Assembly (NCBI GenBank): GCA_029933365.1
Contig: JAOZOH010000147.1
Coordinates: 1-6,478 of the forward strand
Direction of reading: 5' to 3'
Source of the DNA: Desulfuromusa sp.
GTDB lineage: Bacteria > Desulfobacterota > Desulfuromonadia > Desulfuromonadales > Geopsychrobacteraceae
Length of the DNA: 6,478 nucleotides
Below are positions 1-5,952 of this stretch, one piece after another. The translations under genes and the position numbers were made by a program. Positions within the stretch are counted from its first letter, which is position 1; the number at the start of each line of letters is the position of its first letter. The notes under the pieces are model-generated. The model worked only from the letters and a program-made list of their open reading frames with translations, made no database searches and was not told the DNA's origin.

Positions 1-1010
1 CGCATTGAGATCAGTCCTTTGTTACAGAGTTGGATCAGATGTTGATCCATAGACTGCATCTGGTATTGAGCTGACCCTTTTTCTATATGGCTCTCTATTT
101 CATCGAGATTTCCATCCCTGATACAGGCCTGAATGGTGGTGGTCGTGCGCATAACCTCAACAACTGGAATAAGGCTTTCGCCGGTTTTATCTTCGACCAA
201 CCGTAGCGAGACGGTTGCCACCAGAATATCGGCCAGCCGCTGACGGATAATTTCTTGTGAATCAGGAGGGAAATAGCCGATAATCCGATTGATGGTTGAA
301 GCTGCGTTCTGCGTATGCAGCGTTGAGAACACCAGATGCCCGGTTTCTGAGGCTTTAATGCAAGCGTCGATTGTTTCCAGATCCCGTAATTCGCCCACCA
401 TAATCACATCCGGGTCCATCCTCAAGGAAGCTTTCAGGGCAGATCCAAAGTCTGCCGTATCAATCCCAACTTCACGTTGAATAATGCAGCTTTTTGTTGA
501 TGAAAAGAGGAATTCAATTGGATCTTCAATGGTGATGATATTGTAGGCATATTTTTCATTGATATAGTTAATCATCGACGCAAGCGTTGTCGATTTACCG
601 TTTCCGGTAGGACCAGTGACCAAAACAAGGCCGTTCGGAGCCTTCACAATTTCTGAGAGGACTGCCGGCAACTGCAGCTTCTTAAAATCACCAATTTCTG
701 GTGGAATAACGCGCATAACAATGCCAATATTGCCACGTTGTTTAAAAATACTGACCCTGAAACGGCCACTGTTGGCTAACGAATAGGAGGCATCAAATTC
801 GGTAAAATCAGCCGGCAGGTCCCGTTTGTTGTTTTTCATGATCGTTGCCGCAATAAACTCGGTGTCTGCAGGTTTTAAACTGGCCAGTTTGGAGCGTAAC
901 AGTTGCCCATGAGCACGAAAGAAGGGGGGATTGTCGACTTCAAAGTGGACATCGGAAACTCTTTTGGCAAAGGCAATTTCCAGAATTTGATTGAGTATTT
1001 TACTATCCAT
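1..1010 (-). CDS. pilT: PilT-family type IV pilus retraction ATPase (C-terminus cut by window edge)
   Basis: Hexameric cytoplasmic ATPase expected to sit under the type IV pilus machine and drive pilus retraction (twitching, adhesion, DNA uptake). I translated the minus strand from the ATG at 1010-1008; the frame stays open to the edge and gives 336 residues, so only a short C-terminal piece is missing (family members are about 340-380). Visible parts: N-terminal SDVH motif (residues 19-22), Walker A GPTGNGKST (133-141), Asp box IEDPIEF (161-167), Walker B DPDVIMVGE (199-207) followed by LRDLET, and a His box GHLVFSTLHT (224-233). The RDLET after Walker B and the MQSMDQHL near the end favour PilT over PilU, where RSRET is usual. 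Oddities: Asn137 replaces the usual Ser in the P-loop. The region matching the AIRNLIRE retraction motif reads TIQACIRD (292-299), and the conserved Gln of the preceding SQ.L segment is Leu269. It lies 9 nt after the DUF4388 gene. It could be one of several PilT paralogues rather than the main retraction motor. Confidence 0.92.
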   Translation of the reverse strand, partial: MDSKILNQILEIAFAKRVSDVHFEVDNPPFFRAHGQLLRSKLASLKPADTEFIAATIMKNNKRDLPADFTEFDASYSLANSGRFRVSIFKQRGNIGIVMRVIPPEIGDFKKLQLPAVLSEIVKAPNGLVLVTGPTGNGKSTTLASMINYINEKYAYNIITIEDPIEFLFSSTKSCIIQREVGIDTADFGSALKASLRMDPDVIMVGELRDLETIDACIKASETGHLVFSTLHTQNAASTINRIIGYFPPDSQEIIRQRLADILVATVSLRLVEDKTGESLIPVVEVMRTTTTIQACIRDGNLDEIESHIEKGSAQYQMQSMDQHLIQLCNKGLISM

Positions 1011-1024
1011 AAAAATATCCTAGT
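1011..1024 (-). promoter_or_regulatory. Shine-Dalgarno of pilT overlapping the upstream stop codon
   Basis: Read on the minus strand, the sequence ahead of the pilT ATG is CACTAGGATATTTTT. The TAG stop of the DUF4388 gene (1022-1020) is part of the purine-rich TAGGAT that should serve as the ribosome binding site. Stop, ribosome binding site and start lie within about 15 nt. This implies co-transcription and probable translational coupling, and supports the chosen pilT start. The coupling is inferred from spacing. Confidence 0.65.
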
Positions 1025-2840
1025 GTCTGACTTCTGGCTGATGTGAATTGTCAAGTTGTTTGCGGAACAGCGCATTTTCCATAGCTATCCCGGCCTGTCC
1101 AACAAAAAATTCAAGAAAATCGAGTGAAATCTGTCTGGCCTGATGACTCCCAAAATCGGCATAAGTGATAGTAATAATCCGATCATTACTCTTAAGGGGA
1201 AGCAATAGAATCGTAGCATCGGTTGGTGCGCCAATCTCCGGGTAGATGAGATCGGCAAAGCTGGTATCATCCGTTTTGCCAAAAAAGCTGTTCCCTGACT
1301 CAATAATATCACGGAATATTGAATCTTTACGGATTGGGACCCTGAACTTCATTGGCGCAGCAGGACCCTGTTCTTTGTCTGTCACAACGCCGACACTGCG
1401 CTCAGCAATCATATCAGTTTTATCAACAATCAAAGTCAACGTGCGGTCAAACAGCTCACTGATAAATTGTAAAACCAAGAGGGAAATATCGGGAGCTTTA
1501 CGCAATAAGCGTAACCCAGACAGGCCGTTACGTAATTTTGCAAACTGCTGACGACGCTCTTCATTGAAACACCCACGAATGTAAACCTGGAATGTATTGA
1601 GGAAATTAATCATATCCTCGGCGAAGGTTTCTTCCCGTTCTGAGAAATATGGCATAGGGAAGACGGCTCGAGTTCCATCATTGAGCGATTGAAGGGAAAA
1701 GGTGAAATCAAGGGGCGATGCAAGCTGGATGATAGAGATTTGTGGGTATTGTGCCATTTTCAGCGAACGGACATCGACAATTTCCCCCTTGCTGAAACCC
1801 TCTGTGTCAGCCACAGGACCGCCAAAAACCAGAATAGGTTCTAGATATTTGAAAAGGGCCCGATCAATCAAATTATCCAGTTCATGCCGGTCAGCGGTGA
1901 CAAAAACCAGAATCCCCTCTTTTTTACAAACAGTCATGATCGCATGCTGCAGGAATTCATCACAGGTATAAAGAATGACTGCCTGAGACTTTGAAGCTGC
2001 AGCTAAAGCCCCATCATCTAACTGATAAGTTGTGGAGATACTGGATAAAAAACTGACGAGTTTCTCTTTGCCATTATTCGGGATATCAGGAAGCATTTTC
2101 TCAATCACCTGACGGTGGATATCAGCCGGATCGAACGCTTCTAACCCACTAAAAACATAGGGCTTTTTTCTCTCCAGCTTGTCCAGGTCTGCCAAACCAA
2201 GGAGGTCTTCCGAGACGAGAATTTCTTCTGTGGAACTTGTCTCTTGTGCTTGTTGTTCAATTATTTGATCAAATTGCTCCAGTGGGTTTTCTTCCAGAGG
2301 CTCATCGGAAATTTGAATTTCACCGGAATGGACTTTTTCATCAAAGATACGCAGTGCATCCATCAGCACCATTTGGGTATCAAGGCTCACAGTTTGCAGC
2401 TGCTTTGGCAGGTAACGATAGTCATCCGAAACGTTTATTTCATCAATATCCAGGGTGAAAATTCCTCGAGTCCAACAGATCATTTCGACAACTGTCATTT
2501 CAATGAGTGTTTCAAGCGCCTTAAATGCGGCATCTTTCGACAATCCACAATGCCCAAGCAGGGTAGTAATCAGGGGTTTGCGATCCTCTCCTGACAGTTC
2601 CTGAATACCTAGAGCCTTATCTAAATCGTCTTGGCTGATAATATGGCTTTCCAGGAGAATTTTGCCGATTTTCAGTTTTTCACTGGAATGGGTTGCGCTG
2701 ACGATATATCCGTTGTTAAATACAAGTCGCCCTTCACCTTTGCGGCTGTAGACATTCAAAGTGCCCGATTTGCGGGTTGAATGGATGAGCTGAATAACAT
2801 CAACGATAGGTAGGTGTTCAAGCTCGCCAGTTAAAGGCAT
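1020..2840 (-). CDS. DUF4388 / receiver-like / GAF domain protein, probable pilus or signalling regulator
   Basis: Cytoplasmic 606-residue multidomain protein with no signal peptide or membrane segment. Residues 1-130 look like DUF4388 (PatA N-terminal-like): opening GELEHLPIVDVIQLI, then SGTLNV and GEGRLVFNNGYIVSA. Within it, a segment near 57-80 (KIGKILLESHIISQDDLDKAL) resembles the bilobed MshEN/GspE N-terminal repeats, and WTRGIFTLDID closes the domain. An acidic linker follows at about 165-225. Residues 285-400 have an alternating beta/alpha pattern like a receiver domain (AVILYT, GILVFVTA, PILVFGGP, ISIIQLA, GTRAVFPMP), but the strand-3 phosphoacceptor Asp is absent. Residues about 440-595 read as a GAF domain, with ILLLPLKSNDRIITITYAD and a final helix GQAGIAMENALFRKQL. 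No kinase, cyclase or DNA-binding output domain is visible. The ATG at 2840 is preceded by AAAGGACAAAGAG. Being first gene of an operon with pilT suggests a role in controlling pili; the ligand and partner are unknown. Confidence 0.85.
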   Translation of the reverse strand: MPLTGELEHLPIVDVIQLIHSTRKSGTLNVYSRKGEGRLVFNNGYIVSATHSSEKLKIGKILLESHIISQDDLDKALGIQELSGEDRKPLITTLLGHCGLSKDAAFKALETLIEMTVVEMICWTRGIFTLDIDEINVSDDYRYLPKQLQTVSLDTQMVLMDALRIFDEKVHSGEIQISDEPLEENPLEQFDQIIEQQAQETSSTEEILVSEDLLGLADLDKLERKKPYVFSGLEAFDPADIHRQVIEKMLPDIPNNGKEKLVSFLSSISTTYQLDDGALAAASKSQAVILYTCDEFLQHAIMTVCKKEGILVFVTADRHELDNLIDRALFKYLEPILVFGGPVADTEGFSKGEIVDVRSLKMAQYPQISIIQLASPLDFTFSLQSLNDGTRAVFPMPYFSEREETFAEDMINFLNTFQVYIRGCFNEERRQQFAKLRNGLSGLRLLRKAPDISLLVLQFISELFDRTLTLIVDKTDMIAERSVGVVTDKEQGPAAPMKFRVPIRKDSIFRDIIESGNSFFGKTDDTSFADLIYPEIGAPTDATILLLPLKSNDRIITITYADFGSHQARQISLDFLEFFVGQAGIAMENALFRKQLDNSHQPEVRH

Positions 2841-2900
2841 CTGCTCTTTGTCCTTTCGGTGGTTTCTGCTAAATAGTAAATGTAGGTAGCGATATCACGA

Positions 2901-2929
2901 CTTAAACTAATCAGAATATGATTTGTAAA
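2901..2929 (-). promoter_or_regulatory. possible second, weaker minus-strand promoter
   Basis: TTTACA (2929-2924) and TTTAAG (2906-2901) on the minus strand are also 17 nt apart, 44 bp downstream of the stronger candidate. They share the same TTAGTTTAA context at the -10 element. It matches the consensus less well (five and four of six) and may simply be a duplicate of the AT-rich element. Confidence 0.25.
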
Positions 2930-2944
2930 TAAACGTTAAAATCC

Positions 2945-2973
2945 ATTAAACTAAAAAATGTCATTAGTTTCAA
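2945..2973 (-). promoter_or_regulatory. sigma70-like promoter for the DUF4388-pilT operon
   Basis: On the minus strand TTGAAA (2973-2968) is followed after exactly 17 nt by TTTAAT (2950-2945), each matching the consensus at five of six positions. An A/T tract (TCTAAAAAAAATACTT, within 2980-2996) lies just upstream and could act as an UP element. The predicted start near 2938 would leave a leader of roughly 100 nt before the ATG at 2840. No experimental support; in AT-rich DNA chance matches occur, but score and spacing are good. Confidence 0.55.
2948..2970. repeat. 7-bp perfect inverted repeat AAACTAA / TTAGTTT inside the minus-strand promoter
   Basis: AAACTAA at 2948-2954 and TTAGTTT at 2964-2970 are exact inverse copies separated by 9 nt, so they lie between and partly over the -35 and -10 hexamers of the leftward promoter. 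A third copy, AAACTAAT, is at 2904-2911 at the -10 of the weaker candidate. A regulator could bind here, but the arms are short and AT-rich, so chance is a real alternative. Confidence 0.3.
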
Positions 2974-3150
2974 GTAAATTAAGTATTTTTTTTAGAATAA
3001 AGCAGCATAATTAACATTTGGTTGTTGTGAATTACGGTATTTCTCTCATCTGTTTGATTTTTTCTAGCTTTCTCACGACCTTTACGCACCGATTTAGCAT
3101 AATAAACCTATTTTCTAAATTCATTATAATAATTCTTTAAATATTTTCTA

Positions 3151-3179
3151 TTGACAGAAAGGATGATATATTAAATATT
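3151..3179 (+). promoter_or_regulatory. candidate promoter of the gntR-hydrolase-TRAP operon
   Basis: A perfect TTGACA lies at 3151-3156. The -10 is less clear: AATATT at 3174-3179 has the ideal 17-nt spacer and overlapping A/T hexamers fit 16 or 18. The start would fall near 3185-3187, at the left edge of the inverted repeat at 3184-3207, which is a typical repressor arrangement. Confidence 0.45.
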
Positions 3180-3183
3180 AACT

Positions 3184-3207
3184 TGTCTGATGAGTAGACA
3201 TCAGACA
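3184..3207. promoter_or_regulatory. perfect 9-bp inverted repeat, probable operator for the GntR-type regulator
   Basis: TGTCTGATG (3184-3192) and CATCAGACA (3199-3207) are exact inverse complements around a 6-nt centre (AGTAGA). The element sits between the promoter candidate and the ribosome binding site of the FadR-type gene. GntR-family regulators of the FadR group bind as dimers to palindromes near their own promoters, so autoregulation of the operon is the natural reading. No T-run follows, so it is not an intrinsic terminator. Binding by this particular protein is inferred. Confidence 0.6.
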
Positions 3208-3232
3208 GCCAATATAATAATCAATATATTTT

Positions 3233-3245
3233 GAGGTATTATATG
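3233..3245 (+). promoter_or_regulatory. ribosome binding site that fixes the gntR start at 3243
   Basis: GAGG at 3233-3236 lies 6 nt before the ATG at 3243. An in-frame TTG at 3231 would extend the protein by four residues (MRYY), but that TTG directly abuts the Shine-Dalgarno and has no site of its own. The ATG is therefore preferred. Confidence 0.75.
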
Positions 3246-3944
3246 TACCCCATTAAAAAAGTCCGTCTCTCTGAAAGCGTCATCGATGCAATCAAAAAAA
3301 TGATTGTTGATGATGGTTTTAAGCCCAACGCTAAATTCTATTCCGAAAATGAACTTACCAAAAAATTACAGGTCAGCCGATCCTCAATCCGTGAAGCACT
3401 GAGAATCCTTGAAGTGACCGGACAGGTTACGGTTAAACAGGGAAAAGGTATTTTTATTGCTGATTTAAGCAACCAACAATTTAAGGCATTTGTTACCTGG
3501 TTGAAAAATAACGAACAATCGATTAAAGACAATTTTGAAGTGCGATTAATTATTGAGCCGAAGGCGGCTGGGCGCGCGGCAGAAAATGCGGATGAAGATG
3601 ATATTGTGAAGATGGAAGAAGCTTGCCGCCAGTTTTCTCAATCTTTCAAAGAAGGGAACACTGAGGAGGTTATTCAGTGTGATCGCCGTTTTCATCGTAT
3701 CCTTGCAGGTGCTACGAAAAATGAGACTCTGCATGTGCTTATGAAGTCAATGACAACAACCCTGCCAAATGGATGGATCTCCAGTCTATATACTCCAGGG
3801 CGGATTGAAAAAACTGTCCATGAGCACAATGATATCCTTGAAGCAATTAAAAAGCATGACAAGGCTGGAGCCGAAAATGCAATGACCCGCCATCTTGTCA
3901 ATGCTCTGCATGATATTAATGTTGAGTTAAAAAAACAGTCATAA
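3243..3944 (+). CDS. FadR-type GntR transcriptional regulator with FCD ligand domain
   Basis: DNA-binding regulator, 233 residues from the ATG at 3243, a usual length for the FadR subfamily. The N-terminal winged helix-turn-helix covers about residues 5-75: FYSENELTKKLQVSRSSIREALRILE is the classic GntR recognition region, followed by the wing VKQGKGIFIADL. The C-terminal all-helical FCD domain starts near 95 with FEVRLIIEPKAAGRAAENA. The four metal-ligand positions of metal-binding FCD domains are present: Asp147 and His151 (DRRFH), His195 (HEHNDIL) and His217 (MTRHLVNAL). Such domains bind small carboxylates through the metal (family knowledge), which fits control of a TRAP carboxylate transporter. 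It is the first gene of the plus-strand operon, 20 nt before the hydrolase, and a perfect palindrome lies just upstream. Most likely a repressor relieved by the transported acid or a metabolite of it; the effector cannot be named. Confidence 0.93.
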   Translation: MYPIKKVRLSESVIDAIKKMIVDDGFKPNAKFYSENELTKKLQVSRSSIREALRILEVTGQVTVKQGKGIFIADLSNQQFKAFVTWLKNNEQSIKDNFEVRLIIEPKAAGRAAENADEDDIVKMEEACRQFSQSFKEGNTEEVIQCDRRFHRILAGATKNETLHVLMKSMTTTLPNGWISSLYTPGRIEKTVHEHNDILEAIKKHDKAGAENAMTRHLVNALHDINVELKKQS

Positions 3945-3964
3945 CACTTCAATAGGAGCAGGAT

Positions 3965-4795
3965 ATGTCAGTCAAAATAACCACTCTCATAGAAAATAGT
4001 CCCGGTGAACATCATGCCCTGAAAACTGAGCATGGAATTTCATTTTTTATCGAGAAGGATGGTCACAACATCCTTTTTGATACTGGTCAGACGGGAATTT
4101 TCATTAAAAATGCTGAACAACTCAGAAAAGACCTGACTTCACTTGAGTACGTTGTTTTGAGTCATGGGCATTATGATCATTCTGGTGGGCTTCGGTCACT
4201 GACCCAACTCACAACAGATTTTGAGCTGGTTGTCGGGGAGGGGTTTTTTGAGGAAAAATATGGATATATAAATAATTCCTATGAGTATCTGGGAAATAAT
4301 TTTGATGAAAAATTTCTTCAGAATCAGGGAATTGCTTATCGTTATGCGGACCAACCGTTGACCGAGCTTATTCCCGGAGTCTTTGTTGTGACCCAGTTTC
4401 CTAGAAAGTATCCAGACGAGGTTATTAATCAACGTTTTAAGGTGATGCATAATGGCTCACTTCAAGCTGATCCTTTTACGGATGAAGTGCTTGTTGTTGT
4501 TGATACTGCAGAAGGTCTGATCGTCTTATTGGGGTGTTCTCATCCTGGAATGAAAAACATGCTGGATGCGGTGTCTAATCTGATTCAACGCCCTATTTAT
4601 GCAATTCTAGGAGGAACCCATCTGGTAGAATCCAATGATACTAGCCTGGGAAAATCATTGAATTACCTCAAGAATGACGATCTCAAAGTTATCGGGGTTT
4701 CCCACTGCACTGGACAGATTGCTATGGATCAGTTGGCAGCATCAAATAGTCACTATTATCATAATCATACTGGAAGCTCTTTAATTGTTGCATAA
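3965..4795 (+). CDS. metallo-beta-lactamase-fold hydrolase, COG1237 type
   Basis: Predicted cytoplasmic metal-dependent hydrolase of 276 residues without a signal peptide. Visible ligands and motifs are FDTG (Asp40), the HxHxDH signature SHGHYDHSGG (His67, His69, Asp71, His72), GCSHPGMKNML (His193), GGTHL (His219) and SHCTG (His247, Cys248). This order (GCSHxG..N, GG.HL, HCTG) is typical of the COG1237 branch, whose members are often labelled 7,8-dihydropterin-6-methyl-4-(beta-D-ribofuranosyl)-aminobenzene-5'-phosphate synthase. That name should not be taken as a function here, since nothing in the window points to methanopterin synthesis. AGGAG (3954-3958) sits 6 nt before the ATG, and the gene follows the regulator by 20 nt, so they share a transcript. 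Its position between regulator and transporter suggests it acts on, or on a derivative of, the imported compound, for example by ester, lactone or phosphoester hydrolysis. This is inference only. Confidence 0.88.
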   Translation: MSVKITTLIENSPGEHHALKTEHGISFFIEKDGHNILFDTGQTGIFIKNAEQLRKDLTSLEYVVLSHGHYDHSGGLRSLTQLTTDFELVVGEGFFEEKYGYINNSYEYLGNNFDEKFLQNQGIAYRYADQPLTELIPGVFVVTQFPRKYPDEVINQRFKVMHNGSLQADPFTDEVLVVVDTAEGLIVLLGCSHPGMKNMLDAVSNLIQRPIYAILGGTHLVESNDTSLGKSLNYLKNDDLKVIGVSHCTGQIAMDQLAASNSHYYHNHTGSSLIVA

Positions 4796-4811
4796 CTCTC
4801 TTTTACAGTGT

Positions 4812-4840
4812 CCTGATCTGCTCAGATTTGTAGCCTGATC
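4812..4840. repeat. CCTGATC direct repeat and small inverted repeat ahead of dctP
   Basis: In the 80-nt gap between the hydrolase and dctP, CCTGATC occurs at 4812-4818 and 4834-4840, 22 bp apart (about two helical turns). ATCTG-CT-CAGAT forms a small inverted repeat at 4816-4827. No T-run follows, so this is not a normal terminator. It might be a secondary regulatory or mRNA-processing site. The repeats are short and could be chance. Confidence 0.3.
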
Positions 4841-4875
4841 ACAAAGGGGCGCATCACTCAACAAGGAGGTACAAA

Positions 4876-5928
4876 ATGGGTATCCGTAGGAGTAAGATTG
4901 GTATTTTGTTTATTGTGATGGCAGCGGCTTCACTGCTGCTGATTACTGGAACCAGCAGTTTTGCCGCTAAGGGCAAGATTATCTGGAAGTCTTCAGGACA
5001 CGGACCGGCATCAGATCCATCCCAGATCTACCATGACAAGCTTTGTAATGCCATTACCGAAGCAACTGGTGGACGGTTGACCGTTAAACCTTTTGTTGGT
5101 GGCTCCATTGTTCCCGCTTATAAAGAGGTGGATGCTATTGATCAGGGTGTTCTGCAAATGGGTTATTCTGCTCCGATGTACAACCTTGATAAATGGCCTG
5201 CAGCAGGTTTGATCAGTTCACGACCCGGTGGCTTGCCTGGTGAATCACTAAGAACCTGGTTCGATTTTGCTGGTGGTGCTGAATTATTGAACAAGATGAT
5301 GGGTGATTACAATGTTATGACTTTCCCCGGAGCTCTTGCTCCACTCCCGGCAGAGGTTTTCTTTCATTCCAAGGTCAAGCTTGAATCTCTTGCTAACATA
5401 AAAGGACTGAAAGCTCGTTGCATGGGTGATGGCGGTGATATTCTCAAGCGGATGGGGGCGGCTACAGTAATTATTCCTGGTGGTCAGATTTACGAAGCGA
5501 TGCAGCGCGGAACTATTGATGCATTTGAATACTCCACACTGGCTTCCAACTGGAATATGCACTTCAATGAAGTTGCTCCTTATGTCTATCTGTCACCAAC
5601 CCGTGCACCAAGCGATCCACAGGTTATATTTGTCAATAAAGAAGCTTTCAATGCTCTCCCTGCCGATTTACAAGCAATTGTAAAAGCAGTTGTTTCGCAG
5701 TACACCCAGGCGCAACATGAATTTTTAGTTGCCGAGGGTATCAAAGCTGTTGATAAATTTAAAGCAGCTGGTAATGAAGTTTATAAAGTTCCTCAAGATA
5801 TTGAAGATGCTTTAACTGCTGAAGCTAATAAGTTTTATGCTGAAAAGTCGAAGAAAGAAAGTCCGATTTTTGCTGAAATTTATGACTCAATGAAAGCATT
5901 CGGTGAAGCTTACAAACAAAGTAATTAG
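4876..5928 (+). CDS. dctP: TRAP transporter solute-binding protein, DctP family
   Basis: Periplasmic substrate-binding component of a tripartite ATP-independent (TRAP) transporter, which delivers an organic acid to the DctQM membrane complex for Na+-driven uptake. The protein has 350 residues. A signal peptide covers about residues 1-31 (RRSK, hydrophobic stretch ILFIVMAAASLLLITG, cleavage probably at SSFA-A). The mature part shows the DctP pattern: KLCNAITEATGGRLTVKPFVGGSIVP, KGLKARCMG, with Arg181 at the position of the conserved carboxylate-binding arginine, and GGQIYEAMQRGTIDAFEYS (202-220). Glu218-Tyr219 occupies the place where TakP-like members often have Glu-Trp or Glu-Phe, and the whole segment resembles the 2-oxoacid/aromatic-acid branch more than SiaP-like sugar-acid binders. 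A strong AAGGAGGT (4863-4870) lies 5 nt before the ATG, stronger than for its neighbours, fitting the excess of binding protein over permease. The gene is followed by dctQ after 24 nt. The substrate is unknown. Confidence 0.93.
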   Translation: MGIRRSKIGILFIVMAAASLLLITGTSSFAAKGKIIWKSSGHGPASDPSQIYHDKLCNAITEATGGRLTVKPFVGGSIVPAYKEVDAIDQGVLQMGYSAPMYNLDKWPAAGLISSRPGGLPGESLRTWFDFAGGAELLNKMMGDYNVMTFPGALAPLPAEVFFHSKVKLESLANIKGLKARCMGDGGDILKRMGAATVIIPGGQIYEAMQRGTIDAFEYSTLASNWNMHFNEVAPYVYLSPTRAPSDPQVIFVNKEAFNALPADLQAIVKAVVSQYTQAQHEFLVAEGIKAVDKFKAAGNEVYKVPQDIEDALTAEANKFYAEKSKKESPIFAEIYDSMKAFGEAYKQSN

Positions 5929-5952
5929 TTTCTTTCGTGACAGGAGAAGAGC

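Larger units (their letters stand above)
2841..3242. other. divergent AT-rich intergenic region
   Basis: About 400 bp between two divergently transcribed operons. It contains the minus-strand promoter region (2901-2973), the plus-strand promoter candidate (3151-3179) and a perfect inverted repeat (3184-3207). The middle part, about 3000-3145, is AT-rich with no ORF, tRNA, convincing hairpin or terminator that I can see. A perfect TATAAT is at 3125-3130 but has no matching -35 at usual spacing. Confidence 0.7.

Noticed and set aside
2244..2594. 116-residue plus-strand ORF inside the DUF4388 gene
   Set aside because: It lies wholly antisense to a clearly conserved multidomain protein, has no convincing ribosome binding site, and its translation shows no recognisable domain.
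3125..3130. Perfect TATAAT as a -10 element of the rightward operon
   Set aside because: Positions 16-18 nt upstream hold AATAAAC-like sequence with no resemblance to TTGACA, and the surrounding DNA is so AT-rich that chance TATAAT is expected.
3184..3207. Hairpin read as an intrinsic terminator
   Set aside because: The stem is a perfect 9 bp but is followed by GCCAATATAATAAT, not a T-run. It lies before the first gene of an operon rather than after a gene.
3231..3242. TTG at 3231 as the start of the GntR-type regulator
   Set aside because: The TTG abuts the Shine-Dalgarno GAGG and has no upstream site of its own; the ATG at 3243 is ideally spaced.
4196..4450. 84-residue minus-strand ORF inside the hydrolase gene
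   Set aside because: Shadow of the metallo-beta-lactamase-fold coding frame; the translation is low-complexity Ile/Leu/Lys-rich with no domain.
4816..4827. ATCTG-CT-CAGAT as a terminator between the hydrolase and dctP
   Set aside because: The stem is only 5 bp with a 2-nt loop, which is too tight, and no T-run follows.
4812..4827. Second copy of the upstream operator
   Set aside because: It shares CTGA and TCAG with the palindrome at 3184-3207, but the spacing between them is 5 nt instead of 10, so the half-sites would face different sides of the helix.
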